From Skeletonema tropicum (lineage: Eukaryota > Bacillariophyta > Thalassiosirophyceae > Thalassiosirales > Thalassiosiraceae): a stretch of 64,000 nucleotides of DNA. This document shows, piece by piece, positions 63,431 through 64,000 of this stretch. The stretch covers positions 1,178,001-1,242,000 of the forward strand of contig CM074128.1 in assembly GCA_037178625.1 (NCBI GenBank), in the 5' to 3' direction. Each line of letters opens with the position of its first letter. The first letter of the stretch is position 1. The notes under the pieces are model-generated. The model searched no databases and was not told where the DNA came from. It saw nothing but the letters and a program-made list of their open reading frames with translations. The position numbers and the translations under genes were made by a program.

Positions 63431-64000
63431 ATGGTATCCCAAGCCGCTCTAGCCGCCTACGAGAGGCAGAAAGCCGCAGCCGCAGCAGCCAATAATGCTT
63501 CTGCATCTGCCGGCGTGAGTCTCTCCAAGCTCCTTCCTCATGTCGAACGCAAAGTTGTCGCTATGAAATCTGACTCTCGATATTTTGACGAGGAGGATCT
63601 TGCAGTGATACCCAAGTTTGACTTTAATGAGTTGTCGTTGGGACGGGTTCTTGGAAAGGGTGGTTTTGGGACTGTCAGTGAAATCAAGACAATTCAGTGT
63701 GCTGGCGCTCAAGGCAAGATTGAACAGGATGGTAACGTTGAACAGGCGCAGCAAGATAAGAAGTTCATTGCTGATCATTGTATCCGTGATGGAGGCGATG
63801 CTCGTTATGCGATAAAGCAATTGAGTCCGGGGATTTCGACCGACATCAACAAGCTTTTCCAAGGAGTCCTCGATATGACTGTAGAGACTATGTTCCTCTC
63901 TGTTGTTGAACATCCTCACATCATCAAGATGCGTGGTGTGGGGGCTTGTGGCATGACTAATCCTGATTACTTCATCGTTCTTGACCGCTTGTATGACACG
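63431..64000 (+). CDS. Protein kinase, N-terminal part (cut by window end)
   Basis: The frame opens at ATG 63431 (MVSQAALAAYERQKAAA) and remains open for 190 codons to the window end. After an Ala-rich leader and a charged linker comes the glycine loop LGRVLGKGGFGTVSEI (residues about 70-82), then RYAIKQLSP, with the ATP-anchoring Lys of the VAIK motif. MFLSVVEHPHIIKMRGVG (helix C to beta 4) and DYFIVLDRLYDT (hinge) follow. An insert of about 35 residues lies between the glycine loop and the Lys. Likely a Ser/Thr kinase; the activation loop is outside the window. Confidence 0.88.
   Translation, partial: MVSQAALAAYERQKAAAAAANNASASAGVSLSKLLPHVERKVVAMKSDSRYFDEEDLAVIPKFDFNELSLGRVLGKGGFGTVSEIKTIQCAGAQGKIEQDGNVEQAQQDKKFIADHCIRDGGDARYAIKQLSPGISTDINKLFQGVLDMTVETMFLSVVEHPHIIKMRGVGACGMTNPDYFIVLDRLYDT

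Noticed and set aside
1..64000. CRISPR arrays, rRNA or tRNA genes, prophage or bacterial operons
   Set aside because: None seen on reading both strands; introns and protein families are eukaryotic throughout.

Overview
The window is nuclear DNA of a photosynthetic stramenopile, most likely a diatom. Four things point there. Genes are compact, with 0-3 short GT-AG introns (about 75-120 bp). Two predicted proteins start with a signal peptide running into an A-F type cleavage site (AGAF, AFAF), as in diatom plastid preproteins. The core gene set is clearly eukaryotic (dymeclin, AP-3 sigma, DCEMVG exonuclease, LARP, Bax inhibitor-1 family). The spacers are rich in small inverted-repeat DNA transposons. 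Species cannot be fixed from sequence alone.

Layout. 1-2.6 kb: end of an MHS-type major facilitator transporter (cut by the window edge) and a Ttd14-like P-loop protein. 2.6-5.5 kb: long spacer with no gene I can support. 5.5-17.1 kb: tandem array of four copies of a gene for a single-span membrane protein (Gly/Ser-rich head, one TM segment, PDZ, beta-rich domain, PDZ). The copies and their spacers are nearly identical, with one copy lacking PDZ2, one carrying a 2-nt frameshift, and decayed gene and hAT fragments in each spacer. 17.5-30.9 kb: SGNH hydrolase, aspartic protease, coiled-coil probable mitochondrial protein, F-box-like protein, L-asparaginase, secreted EGF-like protein and a DEDD exonuclease. 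31.7-38.5 kb: dymeclin and AP-3 sigma share a divergent promoter; then a Bax inhibitor-1 family protein and a plastid-type membrane protein, also divergent. 39-43.3 kb: an unrecognised gene, a broken transposase-like gene and a frameshifted ubiquitin-like/BAG gene. 43.4-50.9 kb: Cys-rich secreted protein, LRR protein and a LARP. 51.8-57 kb: small unknown protein, acylphosphatase-fold pseudoenzyme, adenylate kinase, a foldback hAT element and a VOC-DUF1289 fusion. 57.2-62.4 kb: a 3.2-kb segment bounded by 92-bp inverted repeats, followed by a 1.9-kb hAT-like element. 63.4 kb to the end: start of a protein kinase.

The most notable find is in the first PDZ gene copy. A 393-bp terminal-inverted-repeat element with a 4-bp target duplication sits inside the coding exon. 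Its own termini carry a GT donor and an AG acceptor, and removing the resulting 379-nt intron restores the reading frame with six added codons. Because the splice signals lie in the inverted repeats, the arrangement is symmetric: it would give the same frame-preserving intron in either orientation. This looks like an introner-type, intron-generating transposon. All assignments are by reading translated sequence and motifs; no search was run.
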